In this document: positions 49,134 to 58,706 of the stretch, piece after piece
Position numbering within the stretch: position 1 is the stretch's first letter
Layout: each line of letters starts with the position of its first letter
From: Hydrocarboniphaga daqingensis
Lineage (GTDB): Bacteria > Pseudomonadota > Gammaproteobacteria > Nevskiales > Nevskiaceae
Assembly: GCF_900129825.1 (NCBI RefSeq)
Contig: NZ_FQWZ01000008.1
Span: 124,001-188,000, forward strand
Reading direction: 5' to 3'
Length of the DNA: 64,000 nt
Made by a program: the position numbers and the translations under genes
Notes under the pieces: generated by a model
Told to the model about the DNA's origin: nothing
The model's input: only the letters and a program-made list of their open reading frames with translations
Databases searched by the model: none

Positions 49134-49934
49134 ATGTTCCTGCAGCCGGCGACCGCTCTGAGCGCCATCGACCGGCTGCAGCAGGTGCTGCAGTTGCAAG
49201 ACCCAGCCGATAAATGCGCTGCGGTTGCTTCGCTCGTCATCGACGACGACTCTTTCATTCATCAACCGCGTCAGCGTGTTGCGCCGGGCCGCCCGGAACG
49301 ACTGCAGCTGGTGCGTCCGCGTGACGTACCGATGCGCGGGCTGGGCACGGCAGAAGGGCGCGCTGCGCTCGTTCACGCGGTTGCCCACATCGAATTCAAC
49401 GCGATCAATCTGGCACTCGACGCCTGTCTGAGTTTTGCCGGCATGCCGGCGTCGTACTACGACGACTGGCTCAGCGTGGCACGCGATGAGGCACGACACT
49501 TTGCAATGCTCGCGTCACGCTTGCGCGAGATGGGCCACGACTACGGCGATTTCCCGGCGCACAACGGCCTGTGGGAACAAGCCGAGAAAACCGCAGATGA
49601 CGTCATGGTGCGGATGGCACTCGTGCCGCGCGTGCTGGAAGCGCGTGGCCTGGACGTGACGCCAGGCATGATCGCGCGCCTGCAAGAGGTCAAGGATCAC
49701 GCCACCGCCGCGGTGCTGCGCGTGATTCTCGACGAAGAAGTGCGCCATGTGGCGATCGGCACCCAGTGGTTTCGCTGGTGCTGCGAGCAGCGCGGCCTGG
49801 ACCCGACACCCACCTTTCTGCGCCTGCTGGACGACAGTCAGACCCGGATACGGGCGCCGCTGAACTGGCCGGCGCGTCGCGCGGCGGGGTTCGATCCCGA
49901 TGAGATGCCGGCCGAGCTGATCGCCGGTCACTAG
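49134..49934 (+). CDS. DUF455 family ferritin-like protein
   Basis: The 266-residue product has a ferritin-like four-helix pattern with conserved acidic/His ligands in HIEFNAINLALD, ARDEARHFAMLA and LDEEVRHVAIGTQW. This suggests a di-iron site similar to MiaE or related oxygenases. The DUF455 family is otherwise uncharacterised. It is 64 bases after the SWIB gene and convergent with lpxH. Confidence 0.82.
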   Translation: MFLQPATALSAIDRLQQVLQLQDPADKCAAVASLVIDDDSFIHQPRQRVAPGRPERLQLVRPRDVPMRGLGTAEGRAALVHAVAHIEFNAINLALDACLSFAGMPASYYDDWLSVARDEARHFAMLASRLREMGHDYGDFPAHNGLWEQAEKTADDVMVRMALVPRVLEARGLDVTPGMIARLQEVKDHATAAVLRVILDEEVRHVAIGTQWFRWCCEQRGLDPTPTFLRLLDDSQTRIRAPLNWPARRAAGFDPDEMPAELIAGH

Positions 49935-49981
49935 TGCTGCCGTGATGGATTGTCGCGTGGCACTCAGGCGCGCCGGCGAGT

Positions 49982-50707
49982 TCAGTCGGTCAAGCGCAGC
50001 GTTTTTATCGAATCGCGATCGATTACGAGCACTTCGCAGCGATCATCGTGCCAGTCCGGCAGTACGATGCGTAATCCCGGTCGGCCATCGATCTCAAGGC
50101 GATGCTGAGCCGGCCGATGCGTGTGGCCGTGAATCATTTGCGTGACGCCGGCGCTGCGCAGCGCCGCGATCACGGCGCTGGGATTGACGTCCATGATCGC
50201 GCTGCTTTTGCCGGCCTTGGCTTGCTGACTTCCGCGGCGTAAACCACCGGCGATTTGCTCGCGCCAGCGACGCGGCAAATGCGTGAACGCGGTTTGCACG
50301 ACAGGACGATGCGCAAACCAACGCCAGCGCTGATAGCCGACATCGTCGGTGCACCACAGGTCACCGTGCGACAGCAGCCAGGATCGGCCTTCGATCCGGG
50401 CGACGCTGGGGTCGGGCAGCAGGTGCACGCCGCTCTCACGCTCAAAGCGTTCACCCAGCAGAAAATCTCGATTGCCCCGCATCGCGTACAGCGCCACGCC
50501 GCTGCGCGCCAGGCGCGCCAGCGCCGCGATTTCATCGGCATAGACGTCCAGGCCGATGTCATCACCAACCCAGTACTCGAACAGGTCACCGAGCAAGTAC
50601 ACCGCTTGGGCGTTGCGTGCCGGCCCATCGAGCAAGGCCTTGAACTGCTCGCGCAGCGGTGAGGGCTGCGCAGGCAGATGCAGGTCCGACAGCAGCAGCG
50701 TGCTCAT
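49982..50707 (-). CDS. lpxH: LpxH, UDP-2,3-diacylglucosamine diphosphatase
   Basis: LpxH makes lipid X from UDP-2,3-diacylglucosamine in lipid A synthesis. The calcineurin-like metal motifs are LSDLHL, GDLFEYW, GNRDFLLG, SHGDLWCTDD and HGHTHRPAQH. The 241-residue length matches the family. It is last of the dusA-ppiA-ppiB-lpxH set, 40 bases after ppiB. Confidence 0.96.
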   Translation of the reverse strand: MSTLLLSDLHLPAQPSPLREQFKALLDGPARNAQAVYLLGDLFEYWVGDDIGLDVYADEIAALARLARSGVALYAMRGNRDFLLGERFERESGVHLLPDPSVARIEGRSWLLSHGDLWCTDDVGYQRWRWFAHRPVVQTAFTHLPRRWREQIAGGLRRGSQQAKAGKSSAIMDVNPSAVIAALRSAGVTQMIHGHTHRPAQHRLEIDGRPGLRIVLPDWHDDRCEVLVIDRDSIKTLRLTD

Positions 50708-50747
50708 GCTCGCGATCGCGGTCGGGCCTGCGCCTGCAAGTCGGACC

Positions 50748-51260
50748 TCAGATCAGCGTGGCCGACGTGATGATGATCTGGGTCACCGGCACGTCGCGGC
50801 CAAACGGACGGGCCGAGCCGGTCGGTGTGTTGGCGATCTGATCGACGACGTCGAGCCCTTCGGTCACGGCGCCGAACACCGCATAGCCCCAGCCGTCCTG
50901 TCCCGGATAGTCGAGAAAGTCGTTGTCGCCATGATTGATGAAGAACTGGCTCGACGCGGAGTGCGGCTCGCCGGTGCGCGCCATCGCGATCGTGCCGCGC
51001 TTGTTCTTCAAGCCGTTCTTGGCTTCGTTCTGGATCGGCGCGCGCGTGCGCTTCTGGTTGTATTCGGCGTCATAGCCGCCGCCCTGGATCATGAAGCCCT
51101 TGATCACGCGGTGGAACACCAGGCCGTCGTAGTGGCCGGCCTTTACGTATTCGACGAAGTTGGCGACGGTCTTGGGTGCCTTCTCGGCGTCCAGCGACAG
51201 CGTGATGTTGCCGGCGGAGGTGCTCAGCAGCACGCGAACGGGGGTGGCGGTGTCGGTCAT
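50748..51260 (-). CDS. ppiB: Cytosolic cyclophilin-type peptidyl-prolyl isomerase
   Basis: The 170-residue product has the cyclophilin catalytic region FHRVIKGFMIQGGGYD, SQFFINHGDNDFLDY and GYAVFGAVTEGLDVVD, without signal sequence. It accelerates proline isomerisation during folding in the cytosol. Gaps of about 40 bases separate it from ppiA upstream and lpxH downstream, suggesting one operon. Confidence 0.94.
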   Translation of the reverse strand: MTDTATPVRVLLSTSAGNITLSLDAEKAPKTVANFVEYVKAGHYDGLVFHRVIKGFMIQGGGYDAEYNQKRTRAPIQNEAKNGLKNKRGTIAMARTGEPHSASSQFFINHGDNDFLDYPGQDGWGYAVFGAVTEGLDVVDQIANTPTGSARPFGRDVPVTQIIITSATLI

Positions 51261-51300
51261 CGTATAGCTCAGGTTGGGTTGTTGAATGCGGCGGCGCGCG

Positions 51301-51939
51301 TCAGCGCATCACGGCGGACAGTTGCGTGGCTTTCATGATCACCACCGGCTGCTGCGGTACATCGGTCGGAAACGGACCGCCGCGACCGGTCGGAATCGCG
51401 GCGATCTTGTCGACGACGTCCATGCCGCTGACGACGCGCCCGAACACCGTGTAGCCCCAGCCGTCGGGGTTGGGCGAATCGAGCATGCCGTTGTCGACCA
51501 GGTTGATATAGAACTCGCTGGTGCCGGAGTGAGGGCGCGCATCACGTGCCAGTGCGATCGATCCGCGCAGGTTCTTCAAGCCGTTGTCGGCTTCATTGGG
51601 CGTGCCGGGGCCGGCCTCGCGATGCTCGAAGCGCGTGTCGTAGCCACCGGCCTGCGCCATGAAGCCGGCAATCACGCGATGAAAGATCAGCCCGTCGTAG
51701 AAACCGCGATTAACGTAGCCGATGAAGTTCGCCACCGTCTTCGGTGCGCGGACGGGGTCGAGCTCGACGACGATGTCGCCTTGTGTGGTGCGCAGTTGCA
51801 CGCGCGGCAAGGCGGCGGCCGGCGCGGTGGTGGCCGGGACGGCTGTCGTCGGGGCGTTGGCCGCATCGACGCGCAACGTGATCGACGACAGCAGCAGTGC
51901 GGACAGCAGCAGATTGCGGATCATGGCGGGGGCGTTCAT
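51301..51939 (-). CDS. Secreted cyclophilin-type peptidyl-prolyl isomerase (PpiA-like)
   Basis: The 212-residue form starts MNAPAMIRNLLLSALLLSSI and has a Sec signal (cleavage near VDA-AN). The cyclophilin domain follows from about residue 47, including FHRVIAGFMAQAGGYD and TSEFYINLVDNGMLDS. I prefer the ATG 51939; an ATG at 51978 overlaps the dusA stop (TAATG) and would give a longer N-terminal region; 51924 is also possible. It acts in the periplasm. Confidence 0.88.
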   Translation of the reverse strand: MNAPAMIRNLLLSALLLSSITLRVDAANAPTTAVPATTAPAAALPRVQLRTTQGDIVVELDPVRAPKTVANFIGYVNRGFYDGLIFHRVIAGFMAQAGGYDTRFEHREAGPGTPNEADNGLKNLRGSIALARDARPHSGTSEFYINLVDNGMLDSPNPDGWGYTVFGRVVSGMDVVDKIAAIPTGRGGPFPTDVPQQPVVIMKATQLSAVMR

Positions 51940-51977
51940 TGCGAGCCGGGCAGCGATGCCCGGCTGAGGGGAGCGCA

Positions 51978-53054
51978 TTATGCCGCGACCGACGTGGACT
52001 CGGCGCTGCCCGCGACCGGGATCGCGTCGAGCAACACGTCGATGCCGGCACCGGGTGCATGGGCCCGCTCCGACAGCAGGCGACGAAATTGCCGGCCGCC
52101 GGGCTGACCCCGATACAAGCCCAGCAGATGCCGCGTGATGTGCTTCAGCGGCGTGCCCGAGGCCAGCTGGCGTTCCACATACGGGCGATAGGCCTGCAGC
52201 ACCGCTTCACGGCTCGGCAGTTGCAGCGCGGCGTCGTCGCATTCTGTTGCGGCTGCGTCACCGGCCGCCGCGCGCGCGGTGTGCGTGAACAGCGCCGCGT
52301 CCATCGCCGCCAGTGAATACGGGTTCTCGTAGGCTTCGCGACCGATCATCACACCGTCGACCTGCAACAAGTGTTGCCGACATTGCTCGACGCTGCGGAT
52401 GCCGCCATTGATGACCACGGTCAGCTGGGGAAATTCTTGCTTGAGCCGGTACACATGCTCATAGGTCAGCGGTGGGATTTCGCGGTTTTCGCGAGGCGAC
52501 AAGCCCTGCAGCCAGGCCTTGCGCGCGTGCACGATGAACACCGTGCAGCCGGCAGCGGCCACCGTTTCGACGAAGTGCTTCATGAACGCGTAGTCCTCGC
52601 AGTCGTCGACGCCGATGCGGTGCTTGACCGTCACCGGCAGATCGGTGGCGCGGCGCATCGCTGCGACCGACGCGGCGACGCGCTGCGGATCTCGCATCAG
52701 GCAGGCGCCGAAGCTGCCTTCCTGCACCCGGTCCGACGGGCAGCCGCAGTTCAGATTCACTTCGTCGTATTGCCAGGTCGCGGCCAGCTCGGCGCAGCGC
52801 GCCAGCGCCTCCGGGTCTGAGCCGCCGAGCTGCAGCGCCAGCGGATGCTCGCTGGCGTCGTAGCGCAGGTGCCGCGCCACGTCGCCGTGCAGCAGTGCGC
52901 CGGTCGTCACCATCTCGGTGTACAGCAAGGCGTTGGGCGCCAGCAGTCTATGAAAGCTCCGGCAATGCGTGTCCGTCCAATCCATCATCGGGGCGACGCA
53001 CAAGCGGTGCAGGGCAGGGGCGGCGGGCGGTGGCGCCGCGTTGGGAGTTGTCAT
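51978..53054 (-). CDS. dusA: DusA, tRNA-dihydrouridine(20/20a) synthase
   Basis: DusA reduces uridines 20 and 20a of tRNA with FMN. The product (358 residues from ATG 53054) has the FMN barrel with VAPMMDWTDTHCRSF, LGGSDPEALA, and the catalytic cysteine in NLNCGCPSDRVQEGSFGACLM. The DusA subgroup is shown by LTYEHVYRLKQEFP and INGGIRSVEQ. A GTG five codons earlier is not needed. The C-terminal 25 residues are extra and low-complexity. Confidence 0.93.
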   Translation of the reverse strand: MTTPNAAPPPAAPALHRLCVAPMMDWTDTHCRSFHRLLAPNALLYTEMVTTGALLHGDVARHLRYDASEHPLALQLGGSDPEALARCAELAATWQYDEVNLNCGCPSDRVQEGSFGACLMRDPQRVAASVAAMRRATDLPVTVKHRIGVDDCEDYAFMKHFVETVAAAGCTVFIVHARKAWLQGLSPRENREIPPLTYEHVYRLKQEFPQLTVVINGGIRSVEQCRQHLLQVDGVMIGREAYENPYSLAAMDAALFTHTARAAAGDAAATECDDAALQLPSREAVLQAYRPYVERQLASGTPLKHITRHLLGLYRGQPGGRQFRRLLSERAHAPGAGIDVLLDAIPVAGSAESTSVAA

Positions 53055-53214
53055 CGAGATACACACCACGGAAGCAGGCGGATCGCTCCGCCCCGGTCGG
53101 TTCGGCGCTCAGTGTCGCATAGCGCCGGTGCCGGCCCTATGGCCGCGCCTACGGCGCAACACGCGTTCAGCTCGATCCCCGATAATCCGGGCAGACCCTC
53201 CGGAGCGTTATTCG

Positions 53215-53784
53215 ATGATCAAAGGCAGCCAGACCCGTACCGCCGACCACGCAGTCGAGCCGTTGTTCGTCGACCGCTGGTCGCCCCGCGCGATGTCGGG
53301 TGAGGCGATCGAGCCCGCGCAGCTGATGCGCTTGTTCGAGGCCGCACGCTGGGCGCCGTCCGCAATGAATGCGCAGCCCTGGCGTTTGCTGTATGCGCGC
53401 CGCGATACCCAGCAGTGGCCGCTGTTCTTTGACCTGCTGGTGCCGGCCAACCAGCTGTGGGTGTCTCAGGCTGCTGCGCTGGTGCTGATCGTGTCCGACA
53501 AGGCGCAGGGCACCCACAGCTTCGACACCGGCGCGGCGTGGCAGAACCTCGCACTGCAGGGCATGGCGCAGGGCTTGGTCGTGCACGGCATGGCCGGTTT
53601 CGACTACGCGGCCGCTGCGACCCGCTTGCAGATTCCCGAAGGCTTCAAGGTCGAGGCGATGGTCGCGATCGGCAAGCCGGGGCCGCTGAGCGCACTGCCG
53701 GAAAAGCTGCAGTCACGCGAATCGCCGAGCCCGCGGCGTCCGCTGTCCGAGACGATCTGCGAAGGCGTATTCACGTTCCAGTAG
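53215..53784 (+). CDS. Nitroreductase family protein
   Basis: The product of 189 residues is a small FMN-type nitroreductase. Segments are VDRWSPRAMSGEAIE (FMN-phosphate Arg-Ser), ARWAPSAMNAQPWRLLYA, GAAWQNLALQGMAQGLVVH and AMVAIGKPG. I use the ATG 53215 with GGAG nine bases upstream; the longer open frame overlaps dusA on the other strand. It likely reduces nitro, quinone or other electrophilic compounds with NAD(P)H. It is convergent with the alkylsulfatase-type gene. Confidence 0.88.
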   Translation: MIKGSQTRTADHAVEPLFVDRWSPRAMSGEAIEPAQLMRLFEAARWAPSAMNAQPWRLLYARRDTQQWPLFFDLLVPANQLWVSQAAALVLIVSDKAQGTHSFDTGAAWQNLALQGMAQGLVVHGMAGFDYAAAATRLQIPEGFKVEAMVAIGKPGPLSALPEKLQSRESPSPRRPLSETICEGVFTFQ

Positions 53785-53814
53785 TGTCGTCGGCACTGCG
53801 CGGCGGCTGCATAC

Positions 53815-55533
53815 TCATTGCGGCTCGAACAGCTGCATAAAGCGGACGAAGTCGAGCTTGCTGCCGCGCTCCATGTCGAAGTCTCTGGCGATCGCCATGG
53901 CCGGGCTGCGCAGCCCGGCCAGTGTTTCCTTGAACACCTGCGTCGGCACGCGCACTTGCAGCGCCACGTCGTCGGCAATGCCCGCCTGCAGTTCGCTGAC
54001 GCCGCGCCGCACGGTATAGGTGTAGCGCGCATCGGGGTCGGTGAAGATCAGGCCGACGCGGATCACTTGGTCGAGCGTGTCTTCGGCGTGCAGGTTCACC
54101 GCCATGCCGTCGAAGAACACACGCAGTGGCATGCCGGCCAGCATCGCGGCGCTCGGCTTGCCTTCGCGTCGCGGCACGCTGAAGTCGCCGGCCAAGGTAT
54201 GCGCGCTGGTGTAGTACCAGTCGCGCGCGGGTGGGTTGGTTTCGGCGTCGGCCAGCGCACGCAGCGCGGCGATCCGCGCATCACGCGCGGCAGCGTGCTG
54301 CGGCGCCACGCGCAGTGCATAGCCGCTCAGTTGTAGCGCCCACTGCCAGTCTTTTGCCTCGATGGCGGCTGTGATCTGCCGGTCGACCGCCTCGAGCCCG
54401 CCTGCGAGCGCGACGATCCGCTGTGCTTGCGCATCGGGCGGCAGCGGTTGCAGCTCGGCCGGGTCGCCGCTGTACCACCCGAGATTGCCGGCAAAGATCG
54501 ACTTGGCGCTCCACGACGGCTTGCCATAGAACGGCTGCAAGTACGGCGATGCCGCCAGATGTGGCGGCAGTTGCAGCTGCTGGGCGATCTCATCCGGCAG
54601 CAGGCCACGGTTCATCAAGCGCAGCGTCTGGTCGTGAACGTAGCGGATCGCGTCGCGGTAGTCGGTCAGCACGCTGGCGATCGGGTCGGCGCCGCTCAAG
54701 GGTCGTGAATGGCTCGGCACCAGGTAGCGCGGCTGCAGCGCGCGCATCGCATCCAGCGAAGCCGCCCAGCGCTTCGGATCGCGATACCGCGTGCCGCGGA
54801 TCGTGTACAGGTTTGGAAATGCCTTGTAGAAGTTGTCGCCGCACAGCAACACGCCGCGCTGCGGCAGCCATACCAGAATCTGGTCATCCGTTTCGCCGGG
54901 CGCGTGGCGCAGTTGCAAGTCGATGCCGGCGATCCGCAGGTCGAGTTGTTCGCCGAACGTCTGGGTCGGGCGCACCGTATCGAGCGTGGACTCGGCGTCC
55001 AAGTTCAGAAAGCCGCCGATGCCGATGTTGACGCGCTCGCCTTGCGGCAGCTTGGTGCCGTACATGTGCAGCGAGCGCTGCGTGATGACCGGCTGCAACT
55101 CGCTGGCGAGTTGGTCCATGTGGGCGCCGACGTCATCGTGGGCGATCACCGCAACGCCCGGCCCGGCGAACTCGGCGGCGCCACCGATATGGTCGGGGTG
55201 AGAGTGCGTGTAGATCACGGCCTTGATCGGCTTGCGGCTGATCGCGGCGAACTCGGCATGCACCTGTGCGGCGGCCTGACGGGATTCCATCGTGTCGACG
55301 ATCACCAGGCCGTCGTCGCCTTCCAGCAGGATCGAATTGGCGATGCCGTAGCCGATCGCGACCCAGACGCCATCGGTGACCTTGATCACCTCGCGGCGAA
55401 ACTCGGCGCTGTGTTCGGTCAGCGCCTCTGGGCTCGGTGCATCGACCGCCGCTGCCGGCGCTGCACCGCGCTCGCAAGCGGCAAGCATCACACACAGGCT
55501 GGCCGTCAGCGTGGCTGTCAGCATCGACTTCAT
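53815..55533 (-). CDS. MBL-fold alkylsulfatase-type lipoprotein (SdsA/YjcS-like)
   Basis: The 572-residue product starts with a lipoprotein signal ending VMLAAC (Cys20), then an MBL domain with HSHPDH (His110, His112, Asp114, His115) and GDNFYKAFPNLYTIRGT. The alkylsulfatase dimerisation region is clear (SIFAGNLGWYSGDPAELQPLPP), and a C-terminal SCP2-like segment follows (about 455-570). The metal-site residue that is Glu in SdsA (AEN) reads Asp (GDN). Type III alkylsulfatases cleave primary or secondary alkyl sulfate esters. The start overlaps the upstream GST stop (ATGA) with GGAG seven bases before. It is last in the eight-gene block. Confidence 0.82.
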   Translation of the reverse strand: MKSMLTATLTASLCVMLAACERGAAPAAAVDAPSPEALTEHSAEFRREVIKVTDGVWVAIGYGIANSILLEGDDGLVIVDTMESRQAAAQVHAEFAAISRKPIKAVIYTHSHPDHIGGAAEFAGPGVAVIAHDDVGAHMDQLASELQPVITQRSLHMYGTKLPQGERVNIGIGGFLNLDAESTLDTVRPTQTFGEQLDLRIAGIDLQLRHAPGETDDQILVWLPQRGVLLCGDNFYKAFPNLYTIRGTRYRDPKRWAASLDAMRALQPRYLVPSHSRPLSGADPIASVLTDYRDAIRYVHDQTLRLMNRGLLPDEIAQQLQLPPHLAASPYLQPFYGKPSWSAKSIFAGNLGWYSGDPAELQPLPPDAQAQRIVALAGGLEAVDRQITAAIEAKDWQWALQLSGYALRVAPQHAAARDARIAALRALADAETNPPARDWYYTSAHTLAGDFSVPRREGKPSAAMLAGMPLRVFFDGMAVNLHAEDTLDQVIRVGLIFTDPDARYTYTVRRGVSELQAGIADDVALQVRVPTQVFKETLAGLRSPAMAIARDFDMERGSKLDFVRFMQLFEPQ

Positions 55534-56717
55534 CGAGTATCTCCGTCAGACGGGGCACGCGTCTTGGGTGCATGCCAATGGGTGCCGGTAAAGAAGCGGC
55601 GCAGTCGTTCGGCTGCGCCGTATCGGCGCGGTCTGCAGACCGGCGGCGTTACGTCGTCATACAAGCCGGACGCGATCGTACCGTCGGCGAGCAATACATC
55701 GAGCGCGCCGGCCTGCTGCAAGCGTGCGTCGACGAGCGCGCGCACGGCCTCGGGTAGCGCGGTGCGGTGCTGCTGCAGCCGTTCGCGGCACCAGACGCGG
55801 TACTGCACGACCGGCAAGCGTCGATACAACGTGCCTTGAATCTCGACGTCGAATCGACGCCGCCCGTCGCGCCACGCGCGCGCATTGGCCAGCAGATAGG
55901 GCAGGTAGCCGCTGCCGACGTCATCCAGCAACGGACCCCAGCCGTCGGGTAGCGTACCGGGCGCGCACCAAGAGCCGAGCCGGGCGTCGTCGTAACGCGC
56001 GTTCCACATGCGAGCGACCCAGGCCAGCACGGCCGGAGCGCGCTGCTGCATGATCAGGCTCGGCGTCGGGTCGAGGCTAAAGTGGCGGAACATCGACGCA
56101 AAAAAGCCGAAGTCGGCCAAGCTCGGACGCCCGCCCAGCAGATAGTCCTGCTGCTCGAACAGCGCATGAAGGCGGTCCAGTGTATTCAGGTAGATCGACT
56201 CGACGTGCGCCCGCGTCGAGGCCGTCACCCCATCGCCATCGACGTAGATCCGCCGCTGGCGGCGACGCACCATCGCGGCGATCAGCGGGGCCGGCAGCGG
56301 ATGCCGCGATAGAAAGGTCTCGGCGAAACGCCGCGACAGCGCATGCGAATCGCTGGCGTAGCTCCAGCGATAATGCAGCGCCGGGCGCCACAGCCACTCG
56401 TCAGCGTAGTCTTCGAGCAAGCGGCTGAAGAACGCCTGGTACGCATCCTCCGGTATCACGCTGCCTTGCGGATGGCGCGCTTCGAACCAGTCGATCATCG
56501 GCGTCGTGTCGGCCAGCCATTGACCTTGCGGCGTGCGGATCGCCGGGACCTTCATCAAGCCGGTGTTCGGCAGCACATCGCGCATCAACTCGCCGCTCCA
56601 CTGCGCTTCGATCTCGACGTGCGCGATCCGCTTGTAGCGCAGGTATGCCTGCATCTTGCCGCTGAAGTACGAGATCCAGAACAGGTACAGCGTATACGGT
56701 TGCTCGGGCTGGCTCAT
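55530..56717 (-). CDS. Long GST-like protein, copy 1
   Basis: The 395-residue product is nearly twice the length of a usual GST. An N-terminal thioredoxin-like domain (about 7-85, with YFSGKMQAYLRYKRI and MKVPAIRTP) is followed by a helical GST C-terminal-like region (about 95-260, with HYRWSY and LGGRPSLADFGFFA) and a 110-residue extension with GSGYLPYLLANA. The equivalent of the usual glutathione-contact segment reads LADTTPMIDW. It is paralogous to the next gene upstream, with overlapping start/stop (ATGA). Function unknown; GST activity is inferred from the fold. Confidence 0.75.
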   Translation of the reverse strand: MSQPEQPYTLYLFWISYFSGKMQAYLRYKRIAHVEIEAQWSGELMRDVLPNTGLMKVPAIRTPQGQWLADTTPMIDWFEARHPQGSVIPEDAYQAFFSRLLEDYADEWLWRPALHYRWSYASDSHALSRRFAETFLSRHPLPAPLIAAMVRRRQRRIYVDGDGVTASTRAHVESIYLNTLDRLHALFEQQDYLLGGRPSLADFGFFASMFRHFSLDPTPSLIMQQRAPAVLAWVARMWNARYDDARLGSWCAPGTLPDGWGPLLDDVGSGYLPYLLANARAWRDGRRRFDVEIQGTLYRRLPVVQYRVWCRERLQQHRTALPEAVRALVDARLQQAGALDVLLADGTIASGLYDDVTPPVCRPRRYGAAERLRRFFTGTHWHAPKTRAPSDGDTR

Positions 56718-57853
56718 GCGTCGGTGACGACCAGGCGATTGTGCTCGCGACCCAGTCGATGGCGCGGATGGATGTCGAGCGCGCTGCGGTCGCCAAGTGC
56801 GTGCAGCAGGTCGTCGACCGCTGCGCGCGGTACGGTCGGCAGCCCGGCGCAATAGTCGAGCGGGCGCTGCAGCATCCATTGAGCGTATGGGAAGATCGCG
56901 CGCTCGGCTTCGATATCGCCGAGCCGAAACCGATGCCGGCCGATCACGCGCGGGATACGCCGTCCAGGGTGATCGTCGATCCACTGATCGAGCCGGCTGA
57001 CGGTGTCACGCAGGATCGGCAGATAGTCGGTGAACAGGTCACGCAGCACCGGCATCAGCGTTTCCGGGATCGCATCGTTCGCGACGTAGTCACCGATCGG
57101 CGGGGTGCTGGTGTTCATCCGCTGCACCCAGGCGTAGACCTGCGGAGCACGCTGCCGCATCAGCGCCAGCGGGTAGAAGTCGCGACCCAGATGTGCGTAC
57201 AGCGGCCCGATCAGTCCGAAATCGCCGATGCCGGCGCGCTCGCCCAGCAGATAGCGGTGTGCGCTGAAGTGGGCGTTGAGTTGGTCGAGCAGGCGCTCGT
57301 AGCGCGCTTCGATCTCGGGGATCGTCTCATTCGTAATGCCCAGCATCGGCAGCGCGCCAGCGAACGGACGGCAAGCGCGGCGCCCGAAGAACCGACGCAG
57401 CCAGCGCGGCGCATGGGGTGACAGCAGTAAGCCGAAGTGTTCGAGTACATCGTCGATGTGCTCGCGTTCGTGCCAGAAGCTCCAGCGGTAGTGCATACCC
57501 GGCATCAGCATCCATTCGTCGCCGAGAATCTCCAGCAGCAGCGCAGCCAGATGCTGGCGCGGCGTGTCCGGATAGACCGACCGCTGCGGATAGCGCGACT
57601 CCAGCGCATCGATGATCACCGTGCTGTCCTGAATGAACTCGCCATCTCGCGTCTCGATCACCGGGATGTACTTGACCCCGGTACGCGGCACGATCACGCG
57701 GCGGAACACGTTCAGCGTCGACAGTGTTTCGCGATACGCGATGCCCTTGTAGCGCAGATAGCTGCGTACCTTGCCGCTGTAGTAGGAGTGCGGCAGCGCG
57801 TACAACGTGATGTCGGGCGTAATGTCGGGCGCGACCTCGGCGGCGCGGCTCAT
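56714..57853 (-). CDS. Long GST-like protein, copy 2
   Basis: The 379-residue product shares its layout with copy 1: YYSGKVRSYLRYKGI (24-38), VKYIPVIETRDGEFIQDSTV with the cis-Pro and Gln/Asp-Ser, MHYRWSF, LLGERAGIGDFGLIGPLYAHL, and a C-terminal extension containing FTDYLPILRDT. The two genes likely arose by tandem duplication and then diverged well beyond the signature segments. Start is ATG 57853, four bases after the SDR stop. Confidence 0.75.
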   Translation of the reverse strand: MSRAAEVAPDITPDITLYALPHSYYSGKVRSYLRYKGIAYRETLSTLNVFRRVIVPRTGVKYIPVIETRDGEFIQDSTVIIDALESRYPQRSVYPDTPRQHLAALLLEILGDEWMLMPGMHYRWSFWHEREHIDDVLEHFGLLLSPHAPRWLRRFFGRRACRPFAGALPMLGITNETIPEIEARYERLLDQLNAHFSAHRYLLGERAGIGDFGLIGPLYAHLGRDFYPLALMRQRAPQVYAWVQRMNTSTPPIGDYVANDAIPETLMPVLRDLFTDYLPILRDTVSRLDQWIDDHPGRRIPRVIGRHRFRLGDIEAERAIFPYAQWMLQRPLDYCAGLPTVPRAAVDDLLHALGDRSALDIHPRHRLGREHNRLVVTDA

Positions 57854-57857
57854 CGGC

Positions 57858-58661
57858 TCAACCCCGAATCATGCGCGCCAGCAGGCCGGGCACGATCCGA
57901 TGCATCAGCGCGGCCATCCGCGCTTCCCGGCCGGGATACACGAGAGCCTGATTGCGTTCGATGGCGCGCAGCGTGCAGCGCGCCACTTCGTCCGGCATCA
58001 GCGTCGACCGGGCGAAGTCGCGGTCGACGCGGGCCCGGGAGCGCGGCGTATCGAGCGCGCCCACGAGCTTGACCTTGGACTGGATCGGTGTGCGCACGAA
58101 GCCAGGGCACACGGTGCTGACGCCGATCTGGTAGCGGTGCAGGTCGGCGCGTAGGGATTCGCTCAAGCCGACGACGGCGAATTTGCTGGCACTGTAGGTG
58201 GCCATGCCGCCGACGCCGACGAAGCCCGACACTGAGGCCATGTTGACGATGTGCCCGCCGCCGCCGCGCTGGATCATCAGCGGCACGAATGCGCGGATGC
58301 CGTGAACCACACCCATCACGTTGATCTCGTGCAGCCTTCGCCAATCGTCGGGCTCGACTTCCCAACACAAGCCGCCCATCACCACGCCGGCGTTGTTGAT
58401 CAGAATGTCGACCGGCTGATTATTCTGCTGCATCTGTGCGGCCAGCGCTTGCATCGCGGAGTCGTCGGCCACGTCGGCCGCATGAACCTGTGCCTGCGCG
58501 CCCAGTGCCGAGCAGCGCGCTTGCACAGCAGCCAGGCGCTCGGTATCGCGTCCGCACAGCACGACGCTGGCACCCGCGTGCGCCAATGCCACGGCGATCG
58601 ACTCGCCGATTCCGCTGCTGGCGCCGGTGATCACGGCCCGCTTTCCTTGAATGCGACTCAC
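57858..58661 (-). CDS. Short-chain dehydrogenase/reductase
   Basis: The 267-residue product is a classical SDR with the nucleotide motif TGASSGIG (12-19), NNAG, catalytic Ser143, and YxxxK at Tyr156/Lys160 (YSASKFAVVG). The GRD at 37-39 leaves cofactor preference open. It starts at GTG 58661 with AGGAG nine bases upstream. It lies between the DUF3604 lipoprotein (45-base gap) and the GST pair (four-base gap), so it should act with them, probably as an alcohol/ketone oxidoreductase. Confidence 0.88.
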   Translation of the reverse strand: MSRIQGKRAVITGASSGIGESIAVALAHAGASVVLCGRDTERLAAVQARCSALGAQAQVHAADVADDSAMQALAAQMQQNNQPVDILINNAGVVMGGLCWEVEPDDWRRLHEINVMGVVHGIRAFVPLMIQRGGGGHIVNMASVSGFVGVGGMATYSASKFAVVGLSESLRADLHRYQIGVSTVCPGFVRTPIQSKVKLVGALDTPRSRARVDRDFARSTLMPDEVARCTLRAIERNQALVYPGREARMAALMHRIVPGLLARMIRG

Positions 58662-58706
58662 GTCGTGCTGCTCCTGATGGTGTCTTGATGGGATGGCTCG
58701 ACGCGG

